Numbered from the stretch's first letter, positions 35,551 through 47,341 are shown. The stretch is 64,000 nt of DNA from Arenibacter sp. F26102 (GCF_023015865.1 NZ_JALKBC010000016.1:46235-110234); one strand, 5' to 3'. The notes: generated from the letters alone by a model not told the origin. Program-made: numbers and translations.

Positions 35551-36417
35551 TTATAGCATACCCATAAAATCAGTCTCCGTAATAATGGGTACTCCCAAAC
35601 TTTCTGCTTTCGTCCTTTTACTGGGACCCATCTTATCTCCTGCCACAAGATAAGAAGTTTTTGAAGAAATACTCGACCCCACTTTTCCGCCGTTATCTTC
35701 GATCAATTTTTTAAGTTCATCCCTACTGAGGTTTTCGAAAACACCTGACACAACAATAACTTTATTTACCAAAACACTCGACGTTAAACTTAGTTTTTCG
35801 GTAATTACCTTTCTCTTGAAATAATTATCAACTTTTGAACTAGAATTAGACAAATTATTTCGATCGTTAACAACTTTAACGCCTTTTACGCTTAAAGAAG
35901 TTGATTTCATATAGACCGTGATATCGTCAAATTGATTAACTAGATTATTGAATACTTCTCCGCAAACTTTAGCATCTTCTAATGAATTATGATAGTTGTC
36001 CTGATTAATTCCATAATGTTTTGCCAAGGTGCTCAACTTATAGTTTCTAAGCCCTAAAAACCTCTTTGCTATGCGCATTGTACAAAAACAATTGAAATCC
36101 GGGCAACTCAAATTATATCTACCCAATGAAAATTGCAAAACAGAGATGTCGAAACTTGTATTGTGGGCCACTACGTTTCGATTTTCAAAATAATGCTTTA
36201 TATCATTCCAGATTTCACCAAAAGTTTTCTCATTGGTTACATCCGATTCCGAAATACCGTGAATTCTTACAGCAAAGGGATTAAATTTTTCAATTTCCGG
36301 ATTAATTAATGAGTAAAATGTATTAATTACTTCCCCTCGTTCAAATTCAACAATACCAATAGAGCATGGGTTCTTACCACTTGCTGTTTCAAAGTCAAAA
36401 GCTGTGTATCTTTCCAA
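35551..36417 (-). CDS. DEDDh exonuclease with C-terminal BRCT domain
   Basis: 288 residues. The N-terminal exonuclease (1-165) has D8 and E10 in AFDFETASG, HNTSFDISVL with D90, and HNSLEDAKVCGEVF with H143 and D148. After a Ser/Lys linker (about 170-215) comes a BRCT domain (217-288) that shares [15 protein letters not shown] and GDKMGP with the BRCT of the ligase encoded 2 nt upstream. The start is TTG (36417), the only start that keeps the DFET motif. The DNA is visibly AT-rich (a hand count of one 60-nt line, 36181-36240, gives 27% GC). Likely role: trimming or proofreading ends before ligation. Confidence 0.88.
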   Translation of the reverse strand: MERYTAFDFETASGKNPCSIGIVEFERGEVINTFYSLINPEIEKFNPFAVRIHGISESDVTNEKTFGEIWNDIKHYFENRNVVAHNTSFDISVLQFSLGRYNLSCPDFNCFCTMRIAKRFLGLRNYKLSTLAKHYGINQDNYHNSLEDAKVCGEVFNNLVNQFDDITVYMKSTSLSVKGVKVVNDRNNLSNSSSKVDNYFKRKVITEKLSLTSSVLVNKVIVVSGVFENLSRDELKKLIEDNGGKVGSSISSKTSYLVAGDKMGPSKRTKAESLGVPIITETDFMGML

Positions 36418-36419
36418 TT

Positions 36420-38867
<2,448 letters not shown>

Positions 38868-39449
38868 TTATAGCTGTTCCTTTTTAATCCATTTTGGCAA
38901 TGGCAAGGGTTGGTAGTTTTTCATTTTATCTAAAAGTCCGTCAATAGAATTATCTATCAATAACATATCGTAGTATTCCTGTTTTAAGAACCCCTTTCTT
39001 ACCATAGTACGCAACATAGCAAGCAATTCATCATAAAATCCATTGACATTCAAAAGCCCAATAGGTTTTTGATGTAGGCCTAGTTGTGCCCAAGTAATCA
39101 TCTCGAATAATTCCTCCATGGTGCCAAATCCGCCGGGAAGTGTAATAATTCCATCGGAAAGGTCGTGCATCCTTAATTTGCGTTTATGCATGTTCTTTGT
39201 AATGATCAGTTGGGTAAGTCCCGAATGGAATACTTCCTTTAATTTTAAAAAATCTGGGATAACACCAATAACCTCACCTTGATGGTCCAGAGCTCCTTGC
39301 GCCAATTTACCCATAATACCTATTTTAGCGGCACCATATACCAAGGTCATACCTTCATTGGCCAATCTTGCCCCTAATTCATAGGCGCATTCCACTATTT
39401 CCGGATCATTGCCCTCACTGCTTCCACAAAATACAACTACGCTTTTCAT
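38868..39449 (-). CDS. LOG family protein (TIGR00730-type nucleotide phosphoribohydrolase)
   Basis: 193 residues. The signature PGGFGTMEELFE, the motif GSSEGNDPEI near the N-terminus, and GAAKIGIMGKLAQGALDHQGEVIGVIP place it with the LOG proteins, which cleave nucleoside monophosphates to base and ribose 5-phosphate. Bacterial members are often misnamed lysine decarboxylases. Its TAA stop is immediately followed by the ligA ATG with no spacer, so the two genes are co-transcribed. Confidence 0.92.
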   Translation of the reverse strand: MKSVVVFCGSSEGNDPEIVECAYELGARLANEGMTLVYGAAKIGIMGKLAQGALDHQGEVIGVIPDFLKLKEVFHSGLTQLIITKNMHKRKLRMHDLSDGIITLPGGFGTMEELFEMITWAQLGLHQKPIGLLNVNGFYDELLAMLRTMVRKGFLKQEYYDMLLIDNSIDGLLDKMKNYQPLPLPKWIKKEQL

Positions 39450-39537
39450 AATTTACACAACTTACCAATTCGTATATACTTGATACTTTAATTCGAAATT
39501 ATAGTCCCACCAATAAATTATTGGCCCTGCCCCTATA

Positions 39538-40398
39538 TCAAGAATTAAGCATTCCTTTCAACATCCTAGCATTCCCGAACATATCCTTTCTGATTTCAAT
39601 TTCCGAAAATTTTCCATTTCCCAAAAGTTCTTTTGTCTCCTCACCTAAATATTGATTGATTTCAAAATACAGAACACCCTTTTTCTTTAGGTGACCTTCA
39701 GCAAATTGCACAATTTTTTTATAGAAAATCAAAGGATCCTTATCGGAAACAAAGAGTGCCGATCCAGGTTCATGGTCAAGAACATTATTTTTCATTTCAA
39801 CTTTTTCCAATTCCCTGACATAAGGTGGGTTGGATACAATTATGTCAAATTCACCTTCAAAATTCATATTGGACAGGATATCCGCTTCAACAAACTCTAT
39901 GTCCACATTATTTTCCTTGGCATTCCGTTCCGCCATCTGAATGGCCTTTTTTGAAATATCCATGGCAACCACTTTGGCATTGGGCAGGTTTTTAGCCAGG
40001 GAAATAGCAATACAACCACTTCCTGTACCAACATCCAATATTTTTATCTCTTTAGAGGAATCCTCACTTTGTAGCTCTTCCAGTATCCAATACACCAATT
40101 CTTCGGTTTCCGGCCGTGGAATCAGAACATTTTCGTCCACATAAAACTCAAGTTCACAAAAATGGGCTTTCCCCAAAATATGTTGAATTGGTCGTTCCAA
40201 TTTTAATTGGCTTAGTGCATAAAACAGGTGGTCCTCCTTTTCCTTGGACACAACCAGATTAGGTTCCATGACCAAAACAAATCTTTCCAAACCCAAATAA
40301 TGCTCTATTACCAAATAAAAAAAGCTATCTACCTCTTCTTTTGGAAAAATAGGATCTAGCTCTAAATGGTAAATTTTTTTAATCTCTTTTAATAACAT
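39538..40398 (-). CDS. prmC: Peptide chain release factor N5-glutamine methyltransferase PrmC
   Basis: Methylates the Gln of the GGQ motif in release factors. 286 residues: N-terminal helical domain with RPIQHILGKAHFCELEFYVDENVLIPRPETEELV, SAM-binding LDVGTGSGCIAISLAK, and the catalytic NPPYVRE (about residues 189-195) typical of N-methyltransferases acting on amides. Upstream of the LOG-ligA pair with an 88-nt gap. Confidence 0.95.
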   Translation of the reverse strand: MLLKEIKKIYHLELDPIFPKEEVDSFFYLVIEHYLGLERFVLVMEPNLVVSKEKEDHLFYALSQLKLERPIQHILGKAHFCELEFYVDENVLIPRPETEELVYWILEELQSEDSSKEIKILDVGTGSGCIAISLAKNLPNAKVVAMDISKKAIQMAERNAKENNVDIEFVEADILSNMNFEGEFDIIVSNPPYVRELEKVEMKNNVLDHEPGSALFVSDKDPLIFYKKIVQFAEGHLKKKGVLYFEINQYLGEETKELLGNGKFSEIEIRKDMFGNARMLKGMLNS

Positions 40399-40466
40399 TC
40401 CCTACTTTTTGCAAACAGTTTAATCAACCTGTAACTTAACAGTATTCCGTAGGTTTCAACTATTTT

Positions 40467-40952
40467 CTACAGACTTTTAAGCATCCAAACAGGACATGAA
40501 TAATGACCGGTATTTCCCATAGGCCCATTTATATATTGGAAACCGGACTTTAAATATAGTTTTTGGGCATCCTTCATATAGGGCATGGTTTCCAAATAGC
40601 ATTGTTCATAGCCATATTCAATAGCTCTATCTACACAAACATTGATCATTTTAAGGCCCAATCCCCTGCCCCTGGCTTCTTCCAGAAAATACATTTTCTG
40701 TAATTCGCATACGTTCCCCTCATAATTCTCCAATTGGGCAATTCCTGCACATCCTATAATACTACCATTTTCCTCTGCCACAAAATAATCGGACCTTGGA
40801 ACATCATAATTCCCATACATATCATCCAAGGCTTTATCGGCATAGGCAGTCCCTACTTTTGGAACACCCAAATCCTCTAAAACTTTCCTTATTACCCTTG
40901 CAACCTCCTGATTGTCACCTGGCTGAATTTCTCGTATAATAGTGCCTGACAT
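40467..40952 (-). CDS. GNAT family N-acetyltransferase
   Basis: 161 residues from ATG 40952 (MSGTIIREIQPGD); the 18 codons upstream run into the promoter region of ribD and are unlikely to be translated. Core motifs: IIGCAGIAQLENYEGNVCELQKMYFLEEARGRGLGLKMI and YLETMPYMKDAQKLYLKSGFQ. Divergent from ribD; the two start regions are 42 nt apart. Substrate unknown. Confidence 0.85.
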   Translation of the reverse strand: MSGTIIREIQPGDNQEVARVIRKVLEDLGVPKVGTAYADKALDDMYGNYDVPRSDYFVAEENGSIIGCAGIAQLENYEGNVCELQKMYFLEEARGRGLGLKMINVCVDRAIEYGYEQCYLETMPYMKDAQKLYLKSGFQYINGPMGNTGHYSCPVWMLKSL

Positions 40953-40994
40953 ATGTTTATTAATAATATACCTATATTGTTCTATTTTTACGAA

Positions 40995-42044
40995 GTGAAG
41001 ATACACGAAAAATATATTTCAAGATGTATACAGCTGGCCAAAAATGGACTGGGAACTACCTATCCCAACCCTATGGTGGGCAGTATTATTGTTCATGGCG
41101 ATACTATTATAGGAGAGGGTTATACTAGTCCTTATGGTGGTCCCCATGCCGAGGTCAATGCCATAAATTCCGTGAAGGACAAAGCGCTATTAAAAGAAGC
41201 TACCTTATACGTAACCCTGGAACCATGTTCCCATTATGGTAAAACCCCTCCTTGTGCTGACTTAATTATAAAGCATGGGATTCCCAGTGTAATTATAGGC
41301 CTATTGGACCCTCATGAAAAAGTAGCTGGTAAAGGCATTGAAAAACTAAGGGCTACAGGCTGCCAAGTTATTGTTGGCGTACTTGAAAAAGAGTGTCGGG
41401 AGCACCATAGGCGATTTCTTACCTATCATACCAAAATGAGGCCATATATTGTTTTAAAATGGGCAGAAACGGCAGATGGCTTTATAGCACCAACCCAAGA
41501 AAAAAGAAGTAGCAATCTTGAACCTTTTTGGATTACCAACCCGTATTCACAGCAATTGGTTCATCAATGGCGAAGTCAGGAACAGGCCATTTTAGTGGGA
41601 ACCAATACCGTATTGGCCGATAACCCAAAGCTAAACGTTCGTCATTGGAAAGGAAAGGCCCCAATTAGAATTGTTTTGGACAGGGAATTAAAAATAAGTA
41701 ACAAATACCATGTGATGGACGGTAGTGTAACAACCATTATTCTTACCGGCCCAGGACCAAAAAAGCACAAAGACGGACTAATATATGAGGAAATTGATTT
41801 TGAAAACAAATTGGCCTCCCAAATTTGCGCTATCCTGTATAAACATCATATATTAAGTGTTATTATTGAAGGCGGAGCCAAAACACTCCAAAGCTTTATA
41901 GATGCTGAACTTTGGGATGAAGCCAGGATCTTTAAGGGCAGAAATGTTTTTGGGGAAGGCCTGATAGCTCCTGAAATTAAAGGTATTACCATCAGCGAAA
42001 AGCAAATAGAATCAGATACGTTAACACTCTTAAAGCATGATTAA
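40995..42044 (+). CDS. ribD: Bifunctional riboflavin biosynthesis deaminase/reductase RibD
   Basis: Deaminates and then reduces the pyrimidine intermediate of riboflavin synthesis. From GTG 40995 the protein is 349 residues (MKIHEKYISRCIQLAKNGLG). The deaminase zinc motif is PHAEVNAI (His, Glu) with PCSHYGKTPPCADLI (two Cys). The reductase domain starts RPYIVLKWAETADGFIA and has the GTNTVLADNP and IIEGGAKTLQSFI motifs. A longer reading from ATG 40953 adds 14 residues unlike the family. No FMN riboswitch is seen upstream. Overlaps the next gene by 8 nt. Confidence 0.95.
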   Translation: MKIHEKYISRCIQLAKNGLGTTYPNPMVGSIIVHGDTIIGEGYTSPYGGPHAEVNAINSVKDKALLKEATLYVTLEPCSHYGKTPPCADLIIKHGIPSVIIGLLDPHEKVAGKGIEKLRATGCQVIVGVLEKECREHHRRFLTYHTKMRPYIVLKWAETADGFIAPTQEKRSSNLEPFWITNPYSQQLVHQWRSQEQAILVGTNTVLADNPKLNVRHWKGKAPIRIVLDRELKISNKYHVMDGSVTTIILTGPGPKKHKDGLIYEEIDFENKLASQICAILYKHHILSVIIEGGAKTLQSFIDAELWDEARIFKGRNVFGEGLIAPEIKGITISEKQIESDTLTLLKHD

Positions 42045-42639
42045 GAACATTATATTCGATTTTGGAGATATATTTATCAACTTGGACAAACAGGTAGTTT
42101 TTAAAGCGTTGGAAAATAAAAATGTCCTAGAGTTTCTTCCTAAATATCATTCCATTAATGAGGATTTTGAAGTTGGCAAAATCAGCTCAATGGAGTTTGT
42201 GAGTCTACTTCAACCGGATTTCCCCGCCCTTAGCAGGGAGGAAATTATTAACGTTTGGAATTCCATGATACTGGATTTTCCGGAACACCGTCTTACATTT
42301 TTGGAAAGCTTGGCTAAAGAAAAGAAGTATAGACTATTCCTTTTAAGCAACACGAATGCCTTGCACATCCCCCACGTGGGACAGATTATGGGTGCCGAAA
42401 ATTACGGACGGTTTAAAAACTCTTTTGAACAGTTTTATTTATCGCATGAAATTAAATTAAGGAAACCCAATGATGAAATATTTCAATTTGTATTGGAGCA
42501 AAATAATCTGAGCCCGGAAGACACCCTATTTATTGACGACACCAAAGAAAATACGGATGCCGCCAGAAAATTGGGAATAAAAACCTGGAACCTAATGGTT
42601 GGCAAGGAAGATGTAATTCAATTAAAGGAAAGGCTGTAG
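42037..42639 (+). CDS. HAD family hydrolase (YihX-like)
   Basis: 200 residues. HAD motif I lies in IIFDFGDIFINLDK (nucleophile Asp), motif II in LFLLSNTN, motif III Lys in SHEIKLRKPNDEIF and motif IV in TLFIDDTKENTDAA. The helical cap is of the C1 type between motifs I and II. Substrate unknown, probably a small phosphorylated metabolite; co-location with ribD hints at the unassigned phosphatase step of riboflavin synthesis, but this is only inference. Overlaps ribD by 8 nt and ends 1 nt before the next gene. Confidence 0.87.
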   Translation: MIKNIIFDFGDIFINLDKQVVFKALENKNVLEFLPKYHSINEDFEVGKISSMEFVSLLQPDFPALSREEIINVWNSMILDFPEHRLTFLESLAKEKKYRLFLLSNTNALHIPHVGQIMGAENYGRFKNSFEQFYLSHEIKLRKPNDEIFQFVLEQNNLSPEDTLFIDDTKENTDAARKLGIKTWNLMVGKEDVIQLKERL

Positions 42640-42640
42640 C

Positions 42641-43504
42641 ATGTTGGACCTAGGTTTAAGCGTACTGTTTTCCAGTTTAATTTTTGTTGTTTTCAAACTG
42701 TTTGACACCTATAAGGTAGAAACCTTAAATGCCATCATAATTAATTATATTGTTGCATCTACAGTTGGAATGATGTTGTATGAAAAAAATATTGTTCTCT
42801 TGGAAATACCTACAAAACCATGGTTTCTGGGCACTTTGGTTTTGGGTATATTGTTTATTCTCGTGTTTAATCTCATGGCCGCGACCTCGCAAAAAAGTGG
42901 GGTTTCAGTAGCCTCAGTAGCTACGAAGATGTCGCTCGTAATTCCAGTTATCTTTGGTTTGTTGGTATATGATGAAAAACTAGGGGTCTTAAAATCCATA
43001 GGTATTTTTTTGGCCCTTGCAGCCGTATACTTCGCATCTGTAAAGGAAAGGGACATACTCATAAAGAAGAATTTCCTGATACTTCCCGTCCTGGTTTTTA
43101 TTGGTTCGGGCATAATAGATACCAGTATTAAATATTTGGAGGAAACATTGGTCCCAAAAGAAGAGTTTCCCCTGTTTTCTGCAGTAGTTTTTGGTTCCGC
43201 CGCAATAACTGGCATTATTTTTATCGGCATAAAATCTTTTAAGACACGTTCTACGCCGAATGTCACAACTGCTATTGGCGGAATTGGACTGGGCATTCTT
43301 AATTATTTTTCAATATATTACCTGTTGCGTGCACTACAGCACGAATACCTTAACAGTGCATCTGTTTTTACAATAAATAATGTAGCCATCGTTATGTTCT
43401 CAACGCTTTTAGGGGTTATACTGTTCAAAGAGCGTATCAGCATCAAAAATTGGATGGGAATTACACTAGCGGTCATCAGTATATTCCTGGTCGCTTTTTT
43501 TTAA
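42641..43504 (+). CDS. EamA/DMT-type membrane transporter
   Basis: 287 residues with about ten hydrophobic segments in two five-helix halves, the drug/metabolite transporter layout. Typical features: LVIPVIFGLLVYDEKLGVLKSIGIFLALAAVYFA (end of first half), and FTINNVAIVMFSTLLGVILFKERISIKNWMGITLAVISIFLVAFF at the C-terminus. Substrate not predictable. It is in a tight run with the HAD gene upstream and the YigZ gene downstream. Confidence 0.85.
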   Translation: MLDLGLSVLFSSLIFVVFKLFDTYKVETLNAIIINYIVASTVGMMLYEKNIVLLEIPTKPWFLGTLVLGILFILVFNLMAATSQKSGVSVASVATKMSLVIPVIFGLLVYDEKLGVLKSIGIFLALAAVYFASVKERDILIKKNFLILPVLVFIGSGIIDTSIKYLEETLVPKEEFPLFSAVVFGSAAITGIIFIGIKSFKTRSTPNVTTAIGGIGLGILNYFSIYYLLRALQHEYLNSASVFTINNVAIVMFSTLLGVILFKERISIKNWMGITLAVISIFLVAFF

Positions 43505-43513
43505 TTGAACAAT

Positions 43514-44125
43514 ATGGAGTCTGATACCTACAAAACCTTGGAATCGCCCTCTGAGGAGATTTTATTCAAAGAACGTAAAAGCAAATTTTTCGGATATGCT
43601 TTCCCAATTAGGGTGGAGGAAGATGTAAAGCCTATAATTGACGAATTGAAGAAATTACACCACACCGCCAACCATGTTTGCTACGCTTGGCAATTAGGGT
43701 TTGAGGATGTCAACTACAGGGCGAATGACGACGGGGAGCCCAATAACTCAGCAGGTATGCCAATCTATGGCCAAATACAGTCGTTTGGAGTCACGAATGT
43801 CCTTGTTGCCGTGGCACGTATTTTTGGCGGCACCAAGTTAGGGGTCGGAGGATTAATCTCCGCATATAGGACTGGAGCGCAAATGGCTCTCGATTCTGCT
43901 CAGATAATAGAAAAGACATTGCAGCAAAGATATTTGCTTTCTTTTGAATATGCCGAAATGGACAAGGTTATGAGAACCATTAAACAACATCAAATGGAGA
44001 TAACCACCCAAAAAATGGAAATGGATTGCGCAATTGAAATATCAGTTAGAAAAAACGACGCTCATCTTACAGAAAATATTTTTTCTGCCATGTATCCAGT
44101 GAAAATAAAAAAACTAGATATTTAG
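43514..44125 (+). CDS. YigZ/IMPACT family protein
   Basis: 203 residues from ATG 43514; a TTG three codons upstream is possible. The UPF0029 core is clear: KSKFFGYAFPI, HHTANHVCYAWQLG, NDDGEPNNSAGMPIYGQI and VARIFGGTKLGVGGLISAYRTGAQMAL, with the small C-terminal ferredoxin-like domain. The family is thought to act in translation control, but the bacterial role is not settled. Its last 12 nt overlap the convergent thioesterase gene. Confidence 0.92.
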   Translation: MESDTYKTLESPSEEILFKERKSKFFGYAFPIRVEEDVKPIIDELKKLHHTANHVCYAWQLGFEDVNYRANDDGEPNNSAGMPIYGQIQSFGVTNVLVAVARIFGGTKLGVGGLISAYRTGAQMALDSAQIIEKTLQQRYLLSFEYAEMDKVMRTIKQHQMEITTQKMEMDCAIEISVRKNDAHLTENIFSAMYPVKIKKLDI

Positions 44126-44512
44126 ATTATCCAAGATGTAGCTCGGACATTTTATGGGCTTATTCGTTTTCATGTCTATAAATGCCAAAACGGTATTAGC
44201 CTCTATCAACAATTCCTTGGCCTCATTGCGTATCTCATAGTCAAATTCTATTCTAACCATTGGCCTCTTTCTAATAAAGGTCTTAACGGTTAACAGGTCA
44301 TCATAAACTGCTGATTTCCTGTATATAATATTTAAGGAAATTACAGGCAACATTATTCCGTTTTCCTCCATCGTTTTGTAGGAAATGCCCATGGACCTTA
44401 GCCACTCCACCCTTCCCATCTCCAAGTATTGCGGGTAATTCCCATGATATACCACTCCCATTTGATCTGTTTCGCCGTATCTAACCCTAAAAGAAAATTC
44501 ATTAAAATCCAT
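44114..44512 (-). CDS. Acyl-CoA thioesterase, hotdog fold
   Basis: 132 residues of the YbgC/4-hydroxybenzoyl-CoA thioesterase type: RVRYGETDQMGVVYHGNYPQYLEMGRVEWLRSMG contains the catalytic Asp and the YHGNY motif at the N-terminus. It ends with ANTVLAFIDMKTNKPIKCP. Cytosolic; hydrolyses short- or branched-chain acyl-CoA or acyl-ACP esters. Divergent from dnaA. Confidence 0.92.
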   Translation of the reverse strand: MDFNEFSFRVRYGETDQMGVVYHGNYPQYLEMGRVEWLRSMGISYKTMEENGIMLPVISLNIIYRKSAVYDDLLTVKTFIRKRPMVRIEFDYEIRNEAKELLIEANTVLAFIDMKTNKPIKCPSYILDNLNI

Positions 44513-44711
44513 GTTATTCCGTGTAAAACCTTTATATTTAAAAGTGTTAATATATTGTGGTACAACATGAGGAAAAAAAAGGGAAAATTCAACCTGTTTG
44601 AATTTTTTTTTTAGAATATTTGTTCACATATTTGCCTACTTGATAATCCCAATTAACCTGGCTGAATATCATCAGTAATTTACACTAACCAAAAAAAAGA
44701 AAACATTAAAA

Positions 44712-46136
44712 ATGAGTGTTACTGCAACGTCCGTATGGAACCACTGTTTGGGCTTTATTAAAGACAATATCCAACCGCAGGCATTCAAAACTTGGTTCGA
44801 ACCAATAAAACCTGTTAAACTTTCCGATAATGCCTTGAGCATTCAAGTTCCTAGTAAATTCTTTTATGAATGGCTGGAAGAACACTACGTTAAACTATTA
44901 AAAGTAGCACTCACCAAGGAATTGGGTGAGACCGCCAAATTGGTGTACATCATTAAAATGGAAAACACCTATGGCAATCGTGAGCCTTTTACAGAAAAAA
45001 TACCGAGTTCCAATAGGTCTCATGTAGAGCCCCAAGAATTGGACGTCGCCATAAAATCAAAAAACCCGGAATTAAAGAATCCCTTTGTAATTCCAGGAAT
45101 AAGAAACATAAAAATTGAATCCCAATTAAATCCGAGTTACAATTTCGACAATTTCTTGGAAGGTGATTCCAATAGATTGGCCAGATCGGCGGGTATGGCC
45201 GTTGCCAACAAACCAGGTGGAACCTCTTTTAACCCTTTATTGGTTTTTGGCGGGGTAGGTTTGGGAAAAACACATTTGGCACATGCAATAGGTGTCGAGA
45301 TAAAGGATAAATACCCTGAAAGGACTGTACTATATATCTCTGCCGAAAAGTTTACCCAACAATATATAGAATCGGTAAAGAAGAATACTAGAAACGATTT
45401 TATTCATTTCTACCAATTGATCGATGTGCTTATTATTGATGACGTGCAATTTTTGTCGGGAAAGTCAGGAACCCAAGATGTTTTCTTCCACATTTTTAAT
45501 CACTTGCACCAAAATGGCAAGCAGGTAATTTTAACTTCGGACAAGGCACCCGTAGATATGCAGGATATAGAACAGCGTTTGCTATCCCGTTTTAAATGGG
45601 GATTATCAGCAGAGCTTCAAACACCTGACTACGAAACAAGGATTTCGATCCTAAAAAATAAATTGTATCGTGATGGCGTAGAAATGCCCGAAGATATTAT
45701 AGACTATGTTGCCAAACACATAAAAACAAATATTCGGGAATTGGAAGGGGCCATAATTTCACTAATTGCCCAGTCTTCCTTCAACAAGAAAGAAGTTACT
45801 CTTGAATTGGCCCAATTGGTTGTGGAGAAATTCGTAAAGAATACCAAAAGGGAAGTATCCATAGATTATATTCAAAAAGTAGTTTCCGACTATTTCGAAA
45901 TGGATGTGGCCACACTACAGTCCAAAACCAGAAAAAGGCATATTGTACAAGCCAGGCAATTGGCCATGTTCTTTGCTAAAAAATTCACCAAAGCATCATT
46001 GGCTAGTATTGGGTCCCAAATTGGAAAAAGAGACCACGCCACAGTATTGCACGCTTGCAAAACTGTTGACAACCTTGCAGAAACAGACAAACAGTTCCGG
46101 AAATACATAGACGACTTAACAAAAAAGTTTTCTTAA
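44712..46136 (+). CDS. dnaA: Chromosomal replication initiator DnaA
   Basis: 474 residues with all four domains: N-terminal DnaB-interaction domain (WNHCLGFIKDNIQPQAFKTWFEPIKP), variable linker (about 95-140), AAA+ domain with Walker A GGVGLGKTHLAHAIG, Walker B LIIDDVQFLSG and sensor II arginine near NIRELEGAI, and the domain IV helix-turn-helix with RKRHIVQARQLAMFFAKKF and the signature GKRDHATVLHACKTVD. The 199-nt upstream gap has no cluster of DnaA boxes, so an adjacent oriC is not supported. First gene of a three-gene run. Confidence 0.97.
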   Translation: MSVTATSVWNHCLGFIKDNIQPQAFKTWFEPIKPVKLSDNALSIQVPSKFFYEWLEEHYVKLLKVALTKELGETAKLVYIIKMENTYGNREPFTEKIPSSNRSHVEPQELDVAIKSKNPELKNPFVIPGIRNIKIESQLNPSYNFDNFLEGDSNRLARSAGMAVANKPGGTSFNPLLVFGGVGLGKTHLAHAIGVEIKDKYPERTVLYISAEKFTQQYIESVKKNTRNDFIHFYQLIDVLIIDDVQFLSGKSGTQDVFFHIFNHLHQNGKQVILTSDKAPVDMQDIEQRLLSRFKWGLSAELQTPDYETRISILKNKLYRDGVEMPEDIIDYVAKHIKTNIRELEGAIISLIAQSSFNKKEVTLELAQLVVEKFVKNTKREVSIDYIQKVVSDYFEMDVATLQSKTRKRHIVQARQLAMFFAKKFTKASLASIGSQIGKRDHATVLHACKTVDNLAETDKQFRKYIDDLTKKFS

Positions 46137-46149
46137 TATTTACTTAAAC

Positions 46150-46608
46150 ATGAGAACCAAAGTCCTTATGGTCTGCTTAGGGAATATATGTAGGTCGCCA
46201 TTGGCCGAAGGTATTCTAAAAAGTAAACTGGATGAGGAATCTTTTTATGTAGATTCAGCTGGCACCGCTAGTTATCATATTGGAAAGAAACCGGATAATC
46301 GCTCTATATCAATAGCAAAAAGATACGGGATCGATATTAGCCTGCAACGTTGTAGGCAATTCACCTACAACGATTTTAACGACTTTGACCTGATTTTTGC
46401 AATGGACAGAAGTAATTATGAAAACGTAATTGCCCTCGCCAAAAACAAGAACGAAATAGCAAAAGTGAATTTATTACTTCATAAATCAGATATAATCAAC
46501 AAAGAAGTCCCAGACCCCTATTATGGAGGTGATGATGGTTTTGAGGAAGTTTATCACTTAATAGATTCGGCATGCAACATCATTGCCAAGGATTTAATGC
46601 ATAAATAA
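46150..46608 (+). CDS. Low-molecular-weight protein-tyrosine phosphatase
   Basis: 152 residues. The active-site loop is VCLGNICRSPLAEG (Cys-x5-Arg) at residues 8-21; the general acid Asp is in VPDPYYGGDDGFEEVY. Starts 13 nt after dnaA and ends 10 nt before the methyltransferase gene. Targets unknown. Confidence 0.94.
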   Translation: MRTKVLMVCLGNICRSPLAEGILKSKLDEESFYVDSAGTASYHIGKKPDNRSISIAKRYGIDISLQRCRQFTYNDFNDFDLIFAMDRSNYENVIALAKNKNEIAKVNLLLHKSDIINKEVPDPYYGGDDGFEEVYHLIDSACNIIAKDLMHK

Positions 46609-46618
46609 TGTAATACCT

Positions 46619-47341
46619 ATGGACCAAACAATGGGCAATATTGGAAAACTATATTTAATCCCAACCACCTTAGGCGACAATGAACCCTTGGAGGTATTAC
46701 CTATATCCATTAAAAGGACTATTGAAAATATTGACCATTACATAGTAGAAAATGAAAAAACTGCTAGGCACTTTATAAAAAAAATAAGTTCTAAAAAATC
46801 ACAGCCTGGTTTACACATTAACCTACTCAACAAATTTACCGAGCCAGAAATTCTTCCAACTTTTTTAGACCCTTGCTTTGAAGGATATAATGTAGGTATA
46901 TTATCGGAAGCCGGTTGCCCAGGAATAGCAGATCCAGGTGCCGACATTGTTCGTATTGCACATGAAAAGGGAATACAGGTAGTTCCTTTGGTAGGCCCCT
47001 CCTCTATTCTATTGGCGCTTATGGCCAGTGGTTTAAATGGCCAAAGCTTTGCCTTTAATGGATATTTGCCCATAGAGTCTGGAGAAAGAAAAAAAAGCAT
47101 CAAGAAGTTCGAGAAATTGTCCAGAGACAACGATCAATCTCAAATTTTTATTGAAACACCCTATAGAAACGACAAACTGCTAACTGAATTAATAAAATCT
47201 CTTTCCCCACAAACATTGGTTTGCATTGCCTGCGACATTACCTTGCCTACAGAATTTATCGCGACCAAAAAAGTGGCGGATTGGCAAAAAACCACCGTTG
47301 ACCTACATAAGAGACCCACTATTTTTATAATTCACGCATAA
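46619..47341 (+). CDS. RsmI-related SAM-dependent methyltransferase (tetrapyrrole methylase fold)
   Basis: 240 residues. Conserved parts of the RsmI family are present: GKLYLIPTTLGDNEP at the N-terminus, SEAGCPGIADPGADIVRIAH, VPLVGPSSILLALMASGLNGQSFAFNGYLP and IFIETPYRND. RsmI methylates C1402 of 16S rRNA on the 2'-OH. The N-terminus (IPTTLG instead of VATPIGN) and shorter C-terminus separate this from classic RsmI, so it may be a Bacteroidota paralog with another target. ATG 46619 chosen; ATG 46631 is also possible. Confidence 0.85.
   Translation: MDQTMGNIGKLYLIPTTLGDNEPLEVLPISIKRTIENIDHYIVENEKTARHFIKKISSKKSQPGLHINLLNKFTEPEILPTFLDPCFEGYNVGILSEAGCPGIADPGADIVRIAHEKGIQVVPLVGPSSILLALMASGLNGQSFAFNGYLPIESGERKKSIKKFEKLSRDNDQSQIFIETPYRNDKLLTELIKSLSPQTLVCIACDITLPTEFIATKKVADWQKTTVDLHKRPTIFIIHA

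Noticed and set aside
40399..40994. FMN riboswitch upstream of ribD
   Set aside because: The ribD leader overlaps the start of the divergent GNAT gene and is too short for the conserved FMN aptamer; no matching core seen.
44513..44711. Possible oriC beside dnaA
   Set aside because: The spacer is AT-rich, but contains only one poor match (TTGTTCACA) and no box cluster; in Bacteroidota the origin is often not next to dnaA.
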